Assembly (NCBI RefSeq): GCF_001042615.1
Contig: NZ_AP012327.1
Location: 124,001 to 188,000 of the forward strand
Reading direction: 5' to 3'
From: Bifidobacterium catenulatum subsp. kashiwanohense JCM 15439 = DSM 21854
GTDB lineage: Bacteria; Actinomycetota; Actinomycetes; Actinomycetales; Bifidobacteriaceae
Length of the DNA stretch: 64,000 nucleotides
This document shows, in pieces, positions 16,001 to 23,874 of this stretch. Both the position numbers and the translations under genes were made by a program. A model generated the notes under the pieces. That model had not been told where the DNA came from. It ran no database searches and worked only from the letters and a program-made list of their open reading frames with translations. Each line of letters starts with the position of its first letter. Positions within the stretch are counted from its first letter, which is position 1.

Positions 16001-16732
16001 TCCTTCGAAAACCTAGCTCCCGGTCACACTTATAAGGTGATTGAAAAGGCTGTTGAAGGCTACGAAACTTTTTACGAGAGCCAAGACGTGGCAATCACTG
16101 CCGACGAGCTATGGAAAGCCAATCCCGACGCGAATACGGCTGACAATGTGAAGAAGTGGACGGTCACTGTCACCAACACTCACAAGAAGTCGACTCTGGC
16201 TGAGGGTTCGATCAAGGTGTCCAAGAGCATCAGCGGTCGTGAATGGAAGAATGGTGACTCCTTCAACTTCACCATTGCCGGCACGGATTCAACTCCGAAC
16301 GCTCCATTGCCTGATCCAGCTTCCGTCGCGATCGGCACGAATACCGCAAATCACGAGGCGAGCTTCGGCAAGATCGTATACAAGACCGATGGCACCTACA
16401 CCTACACGGTGAAGGAAACCAAGCCCACCAACGCCATTGTCGGCCTGCACTATTCCCAGGCGGAATACACGGTAACCGTGAAGGTTCCTGCCGATATGGG
16501 CACGCCAACAGTGAGCATCAAGCAAGTCAAGGACGACAACGGCACGACTGTTGATAATCAGTCTGCGAATGTCGCCAAATTCACCAATACATATGTGGCG
16601 GTGTCGGCGTTGCCGTTGACGGGCGGAACGACGGATCGTCAGTGGCTGTTCGTCGGCGGTGCGGTCGGCGGGCTTGCGGTGCTGCTCATCGGCGCGGCCG
16701 GTGTGTGGAACGGCAAGAAGCGACTCGTCTGA
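13067..16732 (+). CDS. Tip/ancillary pilin with vWA and Cna-B domains
   Basis: A 1221-residue secreted protein. A signal peptide ends near residue 42 (A-A-L-A then E-D). A Thr/Ala/Asp-rich linker reaches about residue 145 and a beta-rich adhesin-like region follows. A von Willebrand A domain starts near residue 540 with the metal-site motif D-V-S-G-S-M-S. A Cna-B-like domain lies around 930-1010 and a Spy0128-type isopeptide pilin domain around 1045-1170. LPLTG is at 1182-1186, followed by a hydrophobic helix and the tail K-K-R-L-V. The vWA-bearing subunit usually sits at the pilus tip and binds host or matrix ligands. It is cell-wall linked or polymerised by the upstream sortase. Confidence 0.9.
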   Translation: MGHARIRQAKPERSFVERIVAVIVTIAMLGGMGYATTSAALAEDMPATVENTTDQSATTANESTDGKNAADGTDADNAGDAATGTADTESDTNTGADADVNTANAANVGDAASSDANSQTDTTAQSNPQTVNAEQNNPSVVADATDSNCIYAGTNALQRVCWLDMSEFNSTTAKTSAGQKMTVNLGGGLTMSFIAHYSGKRTVVASGVPTWDNRTYPGEAGHHAIFGVEGYSDFPIGSKPALYQGKGKGRQNDSTIRLSDITITKNGQNVDNLQYSFVMADAESTNYKEQMVYTSSSTITQLGSYPTSDSNYHFCDPQPSNDNKTITCTGEDGDGVPQGIRLYTTSTPTQVSIEMKNSNYVSRQGAAFGVIFSQAVAKITVNGLASDDADTTFKAGVSNDEAGSLESVSISSNTAESATLPILASAGEEKTVRFYLEGNPDDWSKYDVTFEGTDNGKVVPSSAIQTDENKRRYVDMTVAADHTVQGHFTVTAHPDPLRTPEHHKTIAKKNGANDTYTLNLNVTGKRSGTSQTVSQPVDIALVLDVSGSMSDAMGETTKLAALKKAAKEFLTNTANKNAAIADNGNKIRVSLVKFASNKSDSVGNNTYQEHTWHGTYTHNYTQIVNNLTDDMNALSASVDKLQAGGATQANYGLEKASAVLASARANAKKVVVFFTDGEPNSSNGFDDKVADAAVANAKTLKDSGTTIYSVGVFSKANPSDTSEKFNAYMNAVSSNYPNATTYKNLGTRVDGGNYYMIASDSEGLSKVFDNIQQTITSTNGYTGVTIQDTLSEYAEFADAYPAETAKVVTNYGTDVTAQWNIQVNGKTITASQKSTDPLPDGVTYTLQFDIQPTQKAYDDYAANKNTNQDGYNNVIGSADSDAAGNATSAGKPGFYTNDSACLAYSGDGKTHDCSDTLYAEQPVDQVKTGAITVQKKWYGADGKEIAEGNPESVTFTLQIDEKDSGREATATADTEWKASFENLAPGHTYKVIEKAVEGYETFYESQDVAITADELWKANPDANTADNVKKWTVTVTNTHKKSTLAEGSIKVSKSISGREWKNGDSFNFTIAGTDSTPNAPLPDPASVAIGTNTANHEASFGKIVYKTDGTYTYTVKETKPTNAIVGLHYSQAEYTVTVKVPADMGTPTVSIKQVKDDNGTTVDNQSANVAKFTNTYVAVSALPLTGGTTDRQWLFVGGAVGGLAVLLIGAAGVWNGKKRLV

Positions 16733-16799
16733 ATCGCTGTGCATGGTCGGAACGTCTGCCAACTCGAGGGCGTTCCGGCCGGTAATTCAAGATTTGCGG

Positions 16800-16835
16800 A
16801 TCGCGGGAGCAAGTTGGGTTCCCGCCTCCCGCGAT
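16800..16835 (+). terminator. Hairpin between the two pilin genes
   Basis: A perfect 10-bp stem, ATCGCGGGAG with CTCCCGCGAT, without a T tract. It could be a partial stop or an RNA-stability element that sets tip-to-shaft subunit ratio. Confidence 0.55.
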
Positions 16836-16877
16836 TGCAGAAACAAGTAATCAAACAATAAGGAAGAGAGGATTCTC

Positions 16878-18473
16878 ATGAAGATGAGGAAACTTTTCGC
16901 CGGTATCGCCGCCGCTGTGACGCTGCTGGGCGGCATGGCCCTGGGCGCAGCCAGCGCACAGGCTGATGGACCGCAGATGACCACGCCGTTGCTGCAGGTC
17001 AACAACGCGCAGGCTGGCCACACGTACACGCCGTACAAGTTCGCCACGTTCGCGAACGCCGGCAACGGTACTGTTGAGGTGAACACGGTCGATGCGTGGA
17101 AGACCGCCGTGACCACGGCTGCTGACGCCGCCGACAACGATACTAAGAACAGCATTCCGGCGGAATATGCCAACAATCCGGCCGCATACGTGGCGACGTT
17201 CACTGCGGAGCAGATCCGCAAGTTCGCCACGGAACTGGCCAAGACCAACTCGCTGCCGGCTGCTGTTGCGAATGGTGCTCTGACCGTGACTTCTGGCCAG
17301 GATGGTAAGAGCCTCTCGTTCTCCGGTGTGAAGGAAGAGGGCTGGTACCTGGTGACCGACACTTATAACGGCGTGATCGGCACTCCGGCCGTTGTGGCCA
17401 CCACCGTCAGCGGACTGACCAATCTGAAGATTGTTGCCGACACGACGACCGGCCAGGGCAACATCACTTCCGTGGGCCAGTTCAACGCGAAGAACGAGAA
17501 CCCGCTCACCCCGCCGAAGAAGACCGCCAAGGTCGGCACAGTGGATGTGAACGGCAAGACCGTGAACGTCGGCGACACCGTGAACTTCACCGTGTCCGCA
17601 ACCGTTCCTACTTCCGCAGCCAACTACGACTCCTACCCCTTCACCATCACCGATACCGCGTCCAAGGGCCTGCAGGTTGCCCAGCCGACCGCTTTCACGG
17701 TTCAGAAGAAGGCCGGCCAGAATGATGCGCTCGAGGCTGTGGACAGCACCCTGTACACGGTGACACAGACTGGTACTGCTACTGAGGAGACCGGCACCAC
17801 CACGACCATCAAGTTCGCCAACGCGAATTCCCTGGCCGGCAAGACCATCGTCGTGTCGTACACCGGCGTCGTAACCAAGGATGCGCTGAACGGCCTGGGC
17901 GGCAGCGTGAACAACAAGGCCACGGTCACCACCAAGGGCGGTACTAGCGAGGCAGGCGAGACCAAATCCAATACCTACGGCTTCCAGTTCACGAAGATTG
18001 GCGTCGACAAGGACGCCAACGCTCTGGCCGGCGCGAAGTTCGTCGTCAAGAAGGACGGCAAGTACCTCAAGCAGGCCGAGAACGGCGCATGGTCGCTCGT
18101 TGAAACCCAGAATGACGCCACGACGTTCACCTCCGGCACTGATGGTCTGGTGCAGCTCAAGGGCCTCGCAGCCGGAACCTACACGGTTGAAGAAACCGTA
18201 GCGCCGAACAGCTACGCCCAGAACTTCAAGGTCACCTTCGACGTGACCATCAAGAATGACGGCAAGGTCACCTTCAGCCCGGATGCCCTCAAGCAGGTCA
18301 CCCCGTCGAAGAACGACACGGCGGAGGCCACCGCCACCGTGAAGAACGTGAAGAACGTCACCCAGCTGCCGCTTACCGGTGCTGCGGGCACGACCCTCTT
18401 CACCGTCGTGGCTCTGCTCGTGGCAGGTGCCGGCGTGACCGTTGCGGTTAAGAGCCGTCAGCGCACGCACTAA
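16878..18473 (+). CDS. Major pilin subunit (FimA-like), LPLTG anchored
   Basis: A 531-residue shaft pilin. The signal peptide ends near residue 30 (A-S-A-Q-A-D). N-terminal fimbrial isopeptide-forming domains follow, with Y-T-P-Y-K-F-A-T-F near residue 50. A Cna-B-like C-terminal domain (about 375-490) holds the E-box Y-T-V-E-E-T-V-A-P. LPLTG is at 497-501, then a membrane helix and the tail K-S-R-Q-R-T-H. The E-box Glu is expected to catalyse an internal isopeptide bond; the Lys used for polymerisation is probably in the P-P-K-K or N-A-K-N region near residue 210. A GGAAGAGAGG ribosome site precedes the start. Codon use looks more biased toward preferred codons than in the tip gene, as expected for an abundant protein. 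Confidence 0.92.
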   Translation: MKMRKLFAGIAAAVTLLGGMALGAASAQADGPQMTTPLLQVNNAQAGHTYTPYKFATFANAGNGTVEVNTVDAWKTAVTTAADAADNDTKNSIPAEYANNPAAYVATFTAEQIRKFATELAKTNSLPAAVANGALTVTSGQDGKSLSFSGVKEEGWYLVTDTYNGVIGTPAVVATTVSGLTNLKIVADTTTGQGNITSVGQFNAKNENPLTPPKKTAKVGTVDVNGKTVNVGDTVNFTVSATVPTSAANYDSYPFTITDTASKGLQVAQPTAFTVQKKAGQNDALEAVDSTLYTVTQTGTATEETGTTTTIKFANANSLAGKTIVVSYTGVVTKDALNGLGGSVNNKATVTTKGGTSEAGETKSNTYGFQFTKIGVDKDANALAGAKFVVKKDGKYLKQAENGAWSLVETQNDATTFTSGTDGLVQLKGLAAGTYTVEETVAPNSYAQNFKVTFDVTIKNDGKVTFSPDALKQVTPSKNDTAEATATVKNVKNVTQLPLTGAAGTTLFTVVALLVAGAGVTVAVKSRQRTH

Positions 18474-18506
18474 ACACATAAGGCGGTAACGCCAAAAATC
18501 ATGCAG

Positions 18507-18534
18507 GGGCCAATCCAACCGGGTTGGCCCTTTT
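18507..18534 (+). terminator. Terminator of the pilin operon
   Basis: GGGCCAA and TTGGCCC form a stem followed by TTTT, 34 bases after the major pilin stop. Confidence 0.85.
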
Positions 18535-18809
18535 GCGTACGCCCGCGACCCGACTGTCCTACGGTCCGACCCGGCCCCGCGGGAATGTCTGTGGGACGTC
18601 ATCCGCATCAGATGAAGATGTTTTTCGAGGGGATAGTGCGGGTCGGTTCGACGTGTTGCAACAAGCTGAACCGTGGGTGCAGGGCGGCCGCAGTCGGTCT
18701 CCGCAGAGAGAGGGGTAAAACGAGGGCATCGTACGGCAAGCGGGCCATAGAATCACAAAGCATATCCACGAGAAGTGGGCAATGGAGGCACGGGACGGGA
18801 GGTATTGCC
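18535..18809. other. Upstream region of second HTH gene
   Basis: These 275 bp hold the GGGAGG ribosome site at 18797-18802. A TTTTTCGAGGGG stretch near 18620 is loosely like the direct repeats upstream of the first HTH gene. No gene is seen. Confidence 0.3.
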
Positions 18810-19358
18810 GTGCGTGGCGGCGGAGCATTCAGCGACGAGGAGATTCAGTTGTTGCGGGGATTACCGGCGGTGGCGAATGTGACGCGTAATCGTATCACCT
18901 ATTCCGACGCTTTCAAGCAGGTGTGCACCATCCGATATCTTGCGGGGGAATCTCCGACCAAAATCTTCCGTGAGGCGGGATTGCCACCGGATCTGGTCGG
19001 GTACAAGCGCATCGAACGCAGCGTGGCTCGTTGGAAGGCCGACGCCATCAAATCAGTGAGCGGCAACGATCACCTGGATGACAGCGAGATCATTGCGCAG
19101 CTCGTTGAACGGTACAAGCGTACTTTGGTGACGAGGCGGAATCTTGACAATATAGCGTCCGATGTTCCGGATTCGAGCGTTCCCGTTATGTCCGAAGGCG
19201 CTGTCGGCGCGTATGTTTCGATTGGCGTGCTCGACGGTGATACCGCTGGCATCATCATCAAGCAGCAGGCCAGGCGTATCGACGAGCTGGAACGCGCCAA
19301 CGCTTCCTTGCTCGACAAGCTCGATAAGGCGATCCCGTCCTCGACTGTTGACAACTAA
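18810..19358 (+). CDS. HTH protein at 3' end of pilus locus
   Basis: A 182-residue paralogue of the 11260-11751 protein. The shared part runs from about residue 24 (I-T-Y-S-D-A-F-K) through A-G-E-S-P-T-K-I-F-R-E-A-G-L to R-S-V-A-R-W-K, and both proteins end in a short coiled coil (A-R-R-I-D-E-L-E-R-A). The GTG at 18810 is chosen because GGGAGG lies seven bases upstream and homology begins right after it. The frame is open further upstream to an ATG at 18501, but that start lies at the edge of the pilin terminator. It is probably a regulator of the pilus locus, acting with or against its paralogue. Confidence 0.7.
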   Translation: MRGGGAFSDEEIQLLRGLPAVANVTRNRITYSDAFKQVCTIRYLAGESPTKIFREAGLPPDLVGYKRIERSVARWKADAIKSVSGNDHLDDSEIIAQLVERYKRTLVTRRNLDNIASDVPDSSVPVMSEGAVGAYVSIGVLDGDTAGIIIKQQARRIDELERANASLLDKLDKAIPSSTVDN

Positions 19359-19450
19359 AACCATTTGTCTGCTTGATTGACATGTGGGTTTTTCGGGCAG
19401 ACCACCCCGCGATTTGCATAGAATGCCCCCATCTGGCATGCGGCAAATGT

Positions 19451-19601
19451 GATTTGCGCTATATGTGGCAGAGTCCCGCGGAAAAAAGAGGTTAGAGGGT
19501 ATGATTTATCCCCTCTAACTACCTTGCATTCAGGATGGTCTGCCACATATAGTGAAAATCAGTTTTGGAAAAGATGCGAATCTGCCACATATAAGGCATA
19601 T
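19451..19601. repeat. Compound TATGTGGCAG inverted-repeat locus 1
   Basis: GATTTGCGCTATATGTGGCA (19451-19470) points right. Two inverted copies, TCTGCCACATATAGTG (19539-19554) and TCTGCCACATATAAGGCATA (19581-19600), point left. A stem of GTTAGAGGG with CCCTCTAAC lies between them (19491-19519). It has the same design as the locus at 32066-32260. Confidence 0.75.
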
Positions 19602-19666
19602 GGGTGTGTTTCGCGGTGCGAACAATGGCGGAGATTGTGCGGCTCCCGCGGTAGGGTGTGAACATT

Positions 19667-21205
19667 ATGACTTTTGGGAATACGAAAACCGAAAAAACCG
19701 GTACAAGCACGTCCGACGCGACGGAAACCGCGCACATCAAATCCGTCGAAAGCCTCGACCAAAGCAATGAAATGGAGCGAGGCCTGAAAAACCGCCATGT
19801 CCAGTTCATCGCCATCGGCGGCACCATCGGCACCGGCCTGTTCCTAGGCTCCGGCAAGTCGATTGCGCTGACCGGCCCGAGCATCATTTTCGTGTACATC
19901 GGCGTCGGCCTGATCATGTTCCTGCTGATGCGTGCCATCGGCGAAATGATGTACAGCGACCCCAGCCAGCACACGTTCATCAATTTCATCACGCGCTATC
20001 TCGGCCGCGGGTGGGGCAAGTTCGCCGGCTGGACGTATTGGATCGTGCTCATTCTGACCGGCATGACCGAAATCACTGCCGTAAGCACGTATTTCGTAAC
20101 GTTTTTCGGCACATTCGGCATAGACCTGAACTCGTGGAAGTGGCTGATCGAACTGTGCTTCCTCGTGGCGCTCACTGGCATCAATCTGATTGCGGTGAAA
20201 GTGTTCGGCGAGGCGGAATTCTGGTTCTCCATGATCAAGATCACGCTGATCGTCGGCCTAATTGTCACCGCCATCGTGATGCTAATCATCGGCTTCAGCT
20301 ACCCTGCCACGCATATCGAGGGCGTGGACGGCACGGTGTCGGGCGCTACCGTGAGCCTCACGAACATCACCGACGGCTTCCAGCTCGCGCCGAACGGCTG
20401 GATGAACTTCTTCATGAGCTTCCAAATGGTGTTTTTCGCCTACCAGCTCATTGAATTCGTGGGTGTCACGGTGTCGGAAACGCAGAATCCGCGCGAGGTG
20501 TTGCCGAAGGCCGTGAACGAGCTGATTATGCGTATTCTGATCTTCTACGTGGGCGCGCTGATCGCGATCATGGCTATTGTGCCGTGGCGTAATTTCCACG
20601 AGAATTCCGACGGCTCGTTCGGTTCGCCGTTCATCATGGTATTCAAATATGCGGGTCTTGATTGGGCTGCCGCGCTGGTGTTCTTCGTGGTGATTACGGC
20701 TGCTGCGTCGGCGTTGAATTCGCTGATTTATTCGGCCGGTCGCCACTTGTATCAGCTCGCTTCGGATTCTGAGTCGCCTGCGATGGCTCGTTTGGCTGAA
20801 GTTTCCGAACACAAGGTGCCTGCGAAGGCGATTGTCGCTTCGGGTTGCATGATTCTGTTCTCCCCGATCATCAACGCGATTCCAGGCATTTCCGGCGCGT
20901 TCGTGCTGTTCGCTTCGGCCGCCAGCGCTGTGGTGATTTTCATTTACGTGCTGACGATGCTCGCCCATCACAGGTATCGTCAGAGCAGCGATTTTCTGCC
21001 AGACGGTTTCGTCATGCCTGCTTGGCAGGTGTTTGATTGGATTGCGATCGTGTTCTTTGTGCTCGTGTATGTCACATTGTTCCTGTCGACGGACACGATT
21101 GGTTCTGCGATTGCCGGTCTGATTTGGCTGGTTGCGTTCGGCGGATATTGCCTGCTGCACGAACGATTCCAGAATCGCGATCTTAAGGAAGCTTTGCAGC
21201 AGTAG
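19667..21205 (+). CDS. APC-superfamily amino acid permease (CycA/AapA-like)
   Basis: A 512-residue permease with about 12 membrane helices. A hydrophilic N-terminal tail of about 45 residues precedes L-K-N-R-H-V-Q-F-I-A-I-G-G-T-I-G-T-G-L-F. The family moves neutral amino acids such as D-alanine, D-serine and glycine with protons; the exact substrate is not readable. The ATG at 19667 has GTAGGG at a good distance; a GTG nine bases earlier is possible. It lies just after compound repeat locus 1 and ends in a strong terminator, so it is a single-gene unit. It is paralogous to the permease at 4521-5990. Confidence 0.85.
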   Translation: MTFGNTKTEKTGTSTSDATETAHIKSVESLDQSNEMERGLKNRHVQFIAIGGTIGTGLFLGSGKSIALTGPSIIFVYIGVGLIMFLLMRAIGEMMYSDPSQHTFINFITRYLGRGWGKFAGWTYWIVLILTGMTEITAVSTYFVTFFGTFGIDLNSWKWLIELCFLVALTGINLIAVKVFGEAEFWFSMIKITLIVGLIVTAIVMLIIGFSYPATHIEGVDGTVSGATVSLTNITDGFQLAPNGWMNFFMSFQMVFFAYQLIEFVGVTVSETQNPREVLPKAVNELIMRILIFYVGALIAIMAIVPWRNFHENSDGSFGSPFIMVFKYAGLDWAAALVFFVVITAAASALNSLIYSAGRHLYQLASDSESPAMARLAEVSEHKVPAKAIVASGCMILFSPIINAIPGISGAFVLFASAASAVVIFIYVLTMLAHHRYRQSSDFLPDGFVMPAWQVFDWIAIVFFVLVYVTLFLSTDTIGSAIAGLIWLVAFGGYCLLHERFQNRDLKEALQQ

Positions 21206-21234
21206 CGTTTGCGGGTAACGCAGGCTACAAGTAA

Positions 21235-21287
21235 GGGGCGTTTGCCGAACGTGAGTGCATCACGTACGTTCGGCAAACGCCCCTTTT
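21235..21287 (+). terminator. Strong terminator, 18-bp perfect stem
   Basis: GGGGCGTTTGCCGAACGT (21235-21252) is fully complementary to 21266-21283 and followed by TTTT. It separates the permease from the convergent thi operon and may serve both. Confidence 0.9.
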
Positions 21288-21332
21288 CAGTATGGTCTTT
21301 GCGCGAATCCCCATTATGGGATTCAGCGCACT

Positions 21333-22247
21333 TTAGCCGATGTAGTCGGCCTCGTTCGTTGGGCTGGACGGCACGGCATGATCTTCCGTAACTTTGCCCA
21401 AGCCAGACAAATACGCTTCGCGACCAGCTTCGATCGCCTTCTTGAAAGCGCGTGCCATCAGCGGAATATTGCCGGCGGAAGCGATGGCGGTATATGCCAT
21501 CACCGCGTCCGCGCCCATTTCCATGGCTTCCGCAGCCTGGCTCGGACGGCCAATACCAGCGTCGATAATCACCGGAACATTGGAATTCTTAATAATCACT
21601 TCAATGAAATCGCGTGCACGCAGACCCTTATTCGAGCCGATCATCGCGCCAAGCGGCATCACGCAAGCCGCACCAGCGTCTTCAAGACGCTTCGCCGCAA
21701 TCGGATCGGGGAACATGTACGGCATGACCACGAAGCCTTCTTTTGCCAGCTGTTTCGTGGCTTTGATGGTTTCCTCATTGTCGGGCAGCAGATACTTGGC
21801 CTCATGTTCGATTTCCACCTTCACGAAGTCCGTCTGGCACACTTCGCGGGCGAGACGTGCAATGCGCACCGCTTCCTCGGCATTGCGTGCGCCGGACGTG
21901 TTCGGCAGCATGGTGATGCCCTTCGGAATGTAGTCGAGCAGATTGTTTTCGGTGGTACGGCAGCGGCGCAACGCCATGGTGACGATTTGCGTACCCGCGT
22001 TCTCAATGGTCGCCTTGATGAGGTTCAGATCGTAGCGGCCGGAACCGAGAATGAAACGGCTCGTGAACTTGTGTCCGCCGAGGATCAACGGATCGGCGTC
22101 ACCGGTGGCGATTTCGTCATACGCGTGCGCATCCGGTTTCGGCAGCAGTGCGGTGTTCGTGGTGGTGCCGACCAGCTCGTCGAGCGTGGCATTCGGTGCC
22201 GCTGCGAAGTCTTTTTCCGCGGTGGTGATCGTGTTTTCGGTGCTCAT
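21333..22247 (-). CDS. thiG: Thiazole synthase ThiG
   Basis: ThiG condenses deoxyxylulose phosphate, dehydroglycine and sulfur from ThiS thiocarboxylate into the thiazole of thiamine. The 304 residues contain the full barrel, with the Schiff-base lysine region F-V-K-V-E-I-E-H, the G-S-G-R-Y-D segment and the phosphate-binding I-D-A-G-I-G-R-P-S. About 50 extra N-terminal residues precede the usual start. The ATG with AAGGAT upstream is the only well-placed start. It is last in thiS-thiF-thiG on the minus strand, downstream of a TPP riboswitch. No thiO or thiH for dehydroglycine supply is visible here. Confidence 0.95.
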   Translation of the reverse strand: MSTENTITTAEKDFAAAPNATLDELVGTTTNTALLPKPDAHAYDEIATGDADPLILGGHKFTSRFILGSGRYDLNLIKATIENAGTQIVTMALRRCRTTENNLLDYIPKGITMLPNTSGARNAEEAVRIARLAREVCQTDFVKVEIEHEAKYLLPDNEETIKATKQLAKEGFVVMPYMFPDPIAAKRLEDAGAACVMPLGAMIGSNKGLRARDFIEVIIKNSNVPVIIDAGIGRPSQAAEAMEMGADAVMAYTAIASAGNIPLMARAFKKAIEAGREAYLSGLGKVTEDHAVPSSPTNEADYIG

Positions 22248-22330
22248 GGTTAATCCTTACTATGCGATTAGTGTCGTGTCATTCGTTACGATTTGCGATT
22301 GCAACTTGCGTTTGTGGTTGCGTTTCGCTG

Positions 22331-23044
22331 TCAGGCGTCTTCTTCGCCGAGAATCAAGCGAGTGATCATATTGGCTTCGTGGCAGGCGACCACACCCACG
22401 CGCGGTGCCATCAGACCAGCGCCCGGCACCGGAGCGGTTTCGCCGTCGCCGCAGAAGTAGAAATTTTTCGAAACGCGACGAGTATTCACCAAATTGGAAC
22501 TGCGGAATCCCGCCATTCCGGAAGCACTCACCAGCTTCTTGTTCGGCAGATTCTCAAGTACGGCATTCACCAGCATCGTCTTGTTTTCCGGCACGTCGAA
22601 CGCTTCGCAAATAATATCTTCATTGTCGAACAGCATCGGCACGTTCTCGTCAGTCACTTTCACGGTATCAATGGTGATATCGATAAAAGGATTGATCTGA
22701 CGCAAGTTACTGCGCAATGCTTCCGTCTTGTACTGCCCAAGATCCTTCAAAAAATACTGCTGACGATTCAGATTCGTCATATCCACGCGATCAAAATCAA
22801 TCAAATGCAGGTGACCGACGCCAATGCGGGTCAACGCCACTGCAATCGTCGATCCGAGGCCGCCGCAGCCGCAGATGGCCACGTGCGCCGCGTCGAGCTT
22901 GTCTTGCGTGGCTGCGGTATGGCGGTCGAGTAGGGCCGCACGGATTTCTTCGCGGCTGACGAGCGTGGTCGGGTCGGGCTGGTTGTCGAAAGCGTGCTGG
23001 CGGGCGTCGATCTGCGCCTGCGATGCGGATGGTTCAAAAGTCAT
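22331..23044 (-). CDS. thiF: ThiS adenylyltransferase ThiF
   Basis: A 237-residue E1-like enzyme that adenylates the C-terminal Gly-Gly of ThiS. The nucleotide-binding motif is I-C-G-C-G-G-L-G-S-T at about residue 72, followed by the D-F-D-R-V-D-x-x-N-L-N-R-Q segment that binds Mg-ATP. It is the short ThiF type without a rhodanese domain. The conserved zinc-site CxxC pairs of MoeB are not evident. The ribosome site is weak (GAGAA). It sits between thiS and thiG. Confidence 0.92.
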   Translation of the reverse strand: MTFEPSASQAQIDARQHAFDNQPDPTTLVSREEIRAALLDRHTAATQDKLDAAHVAICGCGGLGSTIAVALTRIGVGHLHLIDFDRVDMTNLNRQQYFLKDLGQYKTEALRSNLRQINPFIDITIDTVKVTDENVPMLFDNEDIICEAFDVPENKTMLVNAVLENLPNKKLVSASGMAGFRSSNLVNTRRVSKNFYFCGDGETAPVPGAGLMAPRVGVVACHEANMITRLILGEEDA

Positions 23045-23171
23045 GGTTGTTCTCGTATTCTCGTTTTCCGTTCGTGTGTTGTTTTTGCCGGGTTGGTTGT
23101 GTTTTGTATGTTCTTGCGATTGTTACGCGTATATTGCGCCGGTTGTAATCGCAAGAAATTTTGAAAGTGGT

Positions 23172-23366
23172 TCAGCCGCCCTGCACGAACGTGACGATTT
23201 CCAACGTATCGGTGCCCTTGAGCTGCGTCTGCGCACGCTGGGTGCGAGGCACGATTTCGCCGTTGAGCTCGACAGCCACGCGGTCGGCGCGCAATCCCTT
23301 GCTTTCGATGAGTTCGGCCACGGTGATTGGCGTGGCGATGTTCTCTTCCTTACCGTTGATGATCAT
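23172..23366 (-). CDS. thiS: Sulfur carrier protein ThiS
   Basis: A 64-residue beta-grasp carrier that ends in V-Q-G-G, the C-terminus that is adenylated and thiocarboxylated. The start M-I-I-N-G-K-E-E matches the family and has AGAAGGGA upstream. The frame stays open for 43 codons before it, through two copies of the palindromic repeat, but that part is not ThiS-like. It is first in the thi operon. Confidence 0.93.
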   Translation of the reverse strand: MIINGKEENIATPITVAELIESKGLRADRVAVELNGEIVPRTQRAQTQLKGTDTLEIVTFVQGG

Positions 23367-23414
23367 TGCGGTTCCCTTCTGTGTCTGTCGTGACACATGC
23401 TTCCTGCGCTCCAA

Positions 23415-23440
23415 ATGTCCGTTTCTGGTGAATCGGACAT
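23415..23440 (+). repeat. GAATCGGAC palindromic repeat, copy 5
   Basis: Arms ATGTCCGTTTC and GAATCGGACAT, in the thiS leader between the riboswitch terminator and the thiS start. The imperfect arm is on the left in plus-strand orientation. Confidence 0.8.
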
Positions 23441-23465
23441 CCGGAGGTTCATTTTTGGTCTCCAA

Positions 23466-23491
23466 ATGTCCGTTTCTGCAGAATCGGACAC
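23466..23491 (+). repeat. GAATCGGAC palindromic repeat, copy 6
   Basis: This second copy, 51 bp from copy 5, has the same TCCAAATGTCCGTTTC left part and GAATCGGACA right arm. The flanking CTCCAAA is shared, so the pair may have arisen by local duplication. Confidence 0.8.
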
Positions 23492-23504
23492 TCAATGCTG
23501 GTAC

Positions 23505-23535
23505 GAAAAAAGGGTCGCCGAAGGAACCGTACCCT
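23505..23535 (-). terminator. Riboswitch-controlled terminator of thi operon
   Basis: On the minus strand a GGGT-A-CG / CG-ACCC hairpin is followed by six or seven T. It lies between the TPP aptamer and thiS, as expected for transcriptional attenuation. Confidence 0.7.
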
Positions 23536-23619
23536 ATGAGGTGGTGCGCCCCTCCGTGACCCTAATCACGCGATATTCGGTTATCGCGAACGGAAGATGA
23601 GATACGCCTGGCGGCGCGA

Positions 23620-23713
23620 ACAACCCGTCTCCTTACGGCGGCATTACCCGCATCAAGTCCTCGGTCGAAGCTTTATGAGCTCCCTCTCAGCCTTCCGGCT
23701 CCCGTTCGGTTGT
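23620..23713 (-). promoter_or_regulatory. TPP riboswitch (THI element)
   Basis: On the minus strand the conserved GGCTGAGA is followed by A-C-T-T-G-A-T, then GCGGGTAATGCCGCCGTAAG and GGAGA, the two hallmark parts of the thiamine pyrophosphate aptamer. P1 is formed by ACAACCG and CGGGTTGT. It lies upstream of thiS-thiF-thiG and should shut off the operon when TPP is abundant. Confidence 0.93.
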
Positions 23714-23805
23714 GCCTTCATCTTCGCGCACGCGCCCGACAAGCTTGCGCCGGCTCCCGTTCGGTTGTGCCTTCATCTTCGCGCACGCGCCCGACAAGCT
23801 TGCGC
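23696..23805. repeat. Two tandem 55-bp repeats at riboswitch edge
   Basis: Two exact or near-exact copies (23696-23750 and 23751-23805) start with CGGCTCCCGTTCGG and end with AAGCTTGCGC. A decayed third start follows at 23806. The unit includes the 5' strand of the riboswitch P1, so a spare copy of that strand lies upstream of the aptamer. Confidence 0.85.
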
Positions 23806-23874
23806 CGGTTCACGTTGGGTTAGTCTTGATGTGAACATGTGCGAATCGGCTGCGTGCTTGCAAGGAAGGGGAAG

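Noticed and set aside
16851..18608. Long open frame (585 codons) antisense to the major pilin
   Set aside because: It is a shadow of strong codon bias in the pilin gene; no ribosome site, no protein-like pattern, and the sense protein has signal peptide and LPLTG.
18501..18809. Upstream ATG extending the second HTH protein by 103 codons
   Set aside because: It begins at the edge of the pilin terminator, lacks a ribosome site and has no similarity to the paralogue.
23367..23495. N-terminal extension of ThiS through two repeat copies
   Set aside because: ThiS begins at M-I-I-N-G with a good ribosome site; the extension is only the repeat read in one frame.
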